Below, piece after piece: positions 12,797-13,354 of a DNA stretch of 13,354 bases. A program made the translations under genes and the position numbers. The notes beneath the pieces were generated by a model that saw only the letters and a list, made by a program, of their open reading frames with translations, did not search any database and was not told where the DNA came from. The stretch spans positions 1 to 13,354 of the forward strand of contig JAPLOT010000333.1 in assembly GCA_026400595.1 (NCBI GenBank), given 5' to 3'. Position 1 is the first letter of the stretch, and each line of letters opens with the position of its first letter. This stretch comes from Alphaproteobacteria bacterium (GTDB lineage Bacteria > Pseudomonadota > Alphaproteobacteria > Rhizobiales > Aestuariivirgaceae).

Positions 12797-13354
12797 TCAG
12801 ATCGTCGTCCTCGCCGTTCCTGCAATCGCGATGCGCAGGCGCGTCGAGATCAGATCGATGATCGAGACGGTGACGAGGATCAGGATGATGATGAAGCAGA
12901 CCGTCTGCCACTCCAGGGTCCGGATCTGCTCGGACAGCTGAAGCCCGATTCCACCCGCACCGACGATGCCGATGATGGTCGCCGAGCGGGTGTTGGACTC
13001 GAAGTAATAGAGATACTGGCTGATCAGTACCGGTGCCACCTGCGGCAGGATGCCGAATCGGATGGCGTGCAGCCGCGATCCACCCGACGCAACGACACCT
13101 TCGACAGGCTTCCGGTCGGAGGCTTCGATGGCCTCGGAGAAGAGCTTTCCGAAGGATCCGATGTCGGAGATGGCAATGGCCAGAACCCCCGCGAAGGGTC
13201 CGAGGCCCACGACATTCACCCAGATCAGCGCCCAGACCAGCGTGTCGACACCGCGCAGGGTATCGAAGGATCGCCGGGCAAGGAACCGGAGCACCTGAGA
13301 AACCGTCGTGTTCCTGGCCGCGATGAAGCTCAAGGGCAGTGCGATCACGGCAGC
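12797..13354 (-). CDS. phnE: Phosphonate ABC transporter permease PhnE, second copy (partial)
   Basis: The C-terminal 185 or so residues of a second PhnE-type permease; the N-terminal part is beyond the right edge, and the frame is open to the last base. Visible are the first core segment (IALPLSFIAARNTT), hydrophobic stretches leading to LVWALIWVNVVGLGPFAGVLAIAI, the EAA loop SEAIEASDRKPVEGVVASGG (71-90 counted from the GTG at 13348), PQVAPVLISQYLYYFESNTR and IIGIVGAGGIGLQLS, then a last helix (about 150-168). These are standard PhnE blocks. It differs strongly from the first phnE, so it is not a recent duplication. It converges on phnM2 with 20 bases between the stops. It is probably the last gene of another phn transporter operon to the right. 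Confidence 0.92.
   Translation of the reverse strand, partial: AAVIALPLSFIAARNTTVSQVLRFLARRSFDTLRGVDTLVWALIWVNVVGLGPFAGVLAIAISDIGSFGKLFSEAIEASDRKPVEGVVASGGSRLHAIRFGILPQVAPVLISQYLYYFESNTRSATIIGIVGAGGIGLQLSEQIRTLEWQTVCFIIILILVTVSIIDLISTRLRIAIAGTARTTI

Noticed and set aside
1..13354. Mobile elements, CRISPR arrays, tRNA or rRNA genes
   Set aside because: I saw no transposase-like frame, terminal inverted repeats, spaced direct repeats or RNA gene signature anywhere in the window.

Overview
The window is a phosphonate-use island from a GC-rich alphaproteobacterium. A Hyphomicrobiales (rhizobial-type) genome fits best, judging from high G+C, tightly overlapping genes, the protein sequences and the GT21 glycosyltransferase beside phn genes. 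No taxonomic marker is present, so this is an inference.

Left edge (1-116): the last 37 codons of an acyl-CoA dehydrogenase. After about 260 bases with no convincing gene, a near-perfect Pho box (377-394) opens a long plus-strand operon. Its order is a GT21 ceramide-glucosyltransferase-like membrane enzyme, a left-handed beta-helix acetyltransferase of the phosphonate-associated type, phnG, phnH, phnI, phnJ, phnK, phnL, a DUF1045-type 2H phosphoesterase, phnM and phnN. From phnG to phnN nearly every junction is a stop/start overlap, so the set is very probably translationally coupled. It encodes the whole carbon-phosphorus lyase: the PhnGHIJ core with ATP-binding PhnK and PhnL, the PhnM diphosphatase and the PhnN kinase that delivers PRPP. 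No phnP, phnF or phnO is seen. The 2H protein is the obvious candidate for the missing cyclic-phosphate step.

Middle (9092-11522, minus strand): a phosphonate ABC importer in the order phnD-phnC-phnE, converging on phnN. The phnN frame runs 102 bases antisense into phnE.

Right (11523-13354): a short divergent promoter region holds a second Pho box whose core is a 15-base perfect palindrome. It can be read in both directions, towards phnD and towards a second, diverged PhnM-like amidohydrolase (phnM2). A second phnE, cut by the right edge, converges on phnM2 and predicts another transporter to the right.

Taken together the region looks like a PhoB-controlled phosphate-starvation module. It imports phosphonates, breaks the C-P bond, recycles the ribose phosphate and, through GT21, may also replace membrane phospholipid with phosphorus-free glycolipid. 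The most notable points are that lipid-remodelling lead gene, the apparent PhnP replacement, the orphan phnM2 with its symmetric Pho box, and a start-codon conflict at the GT21 gene.
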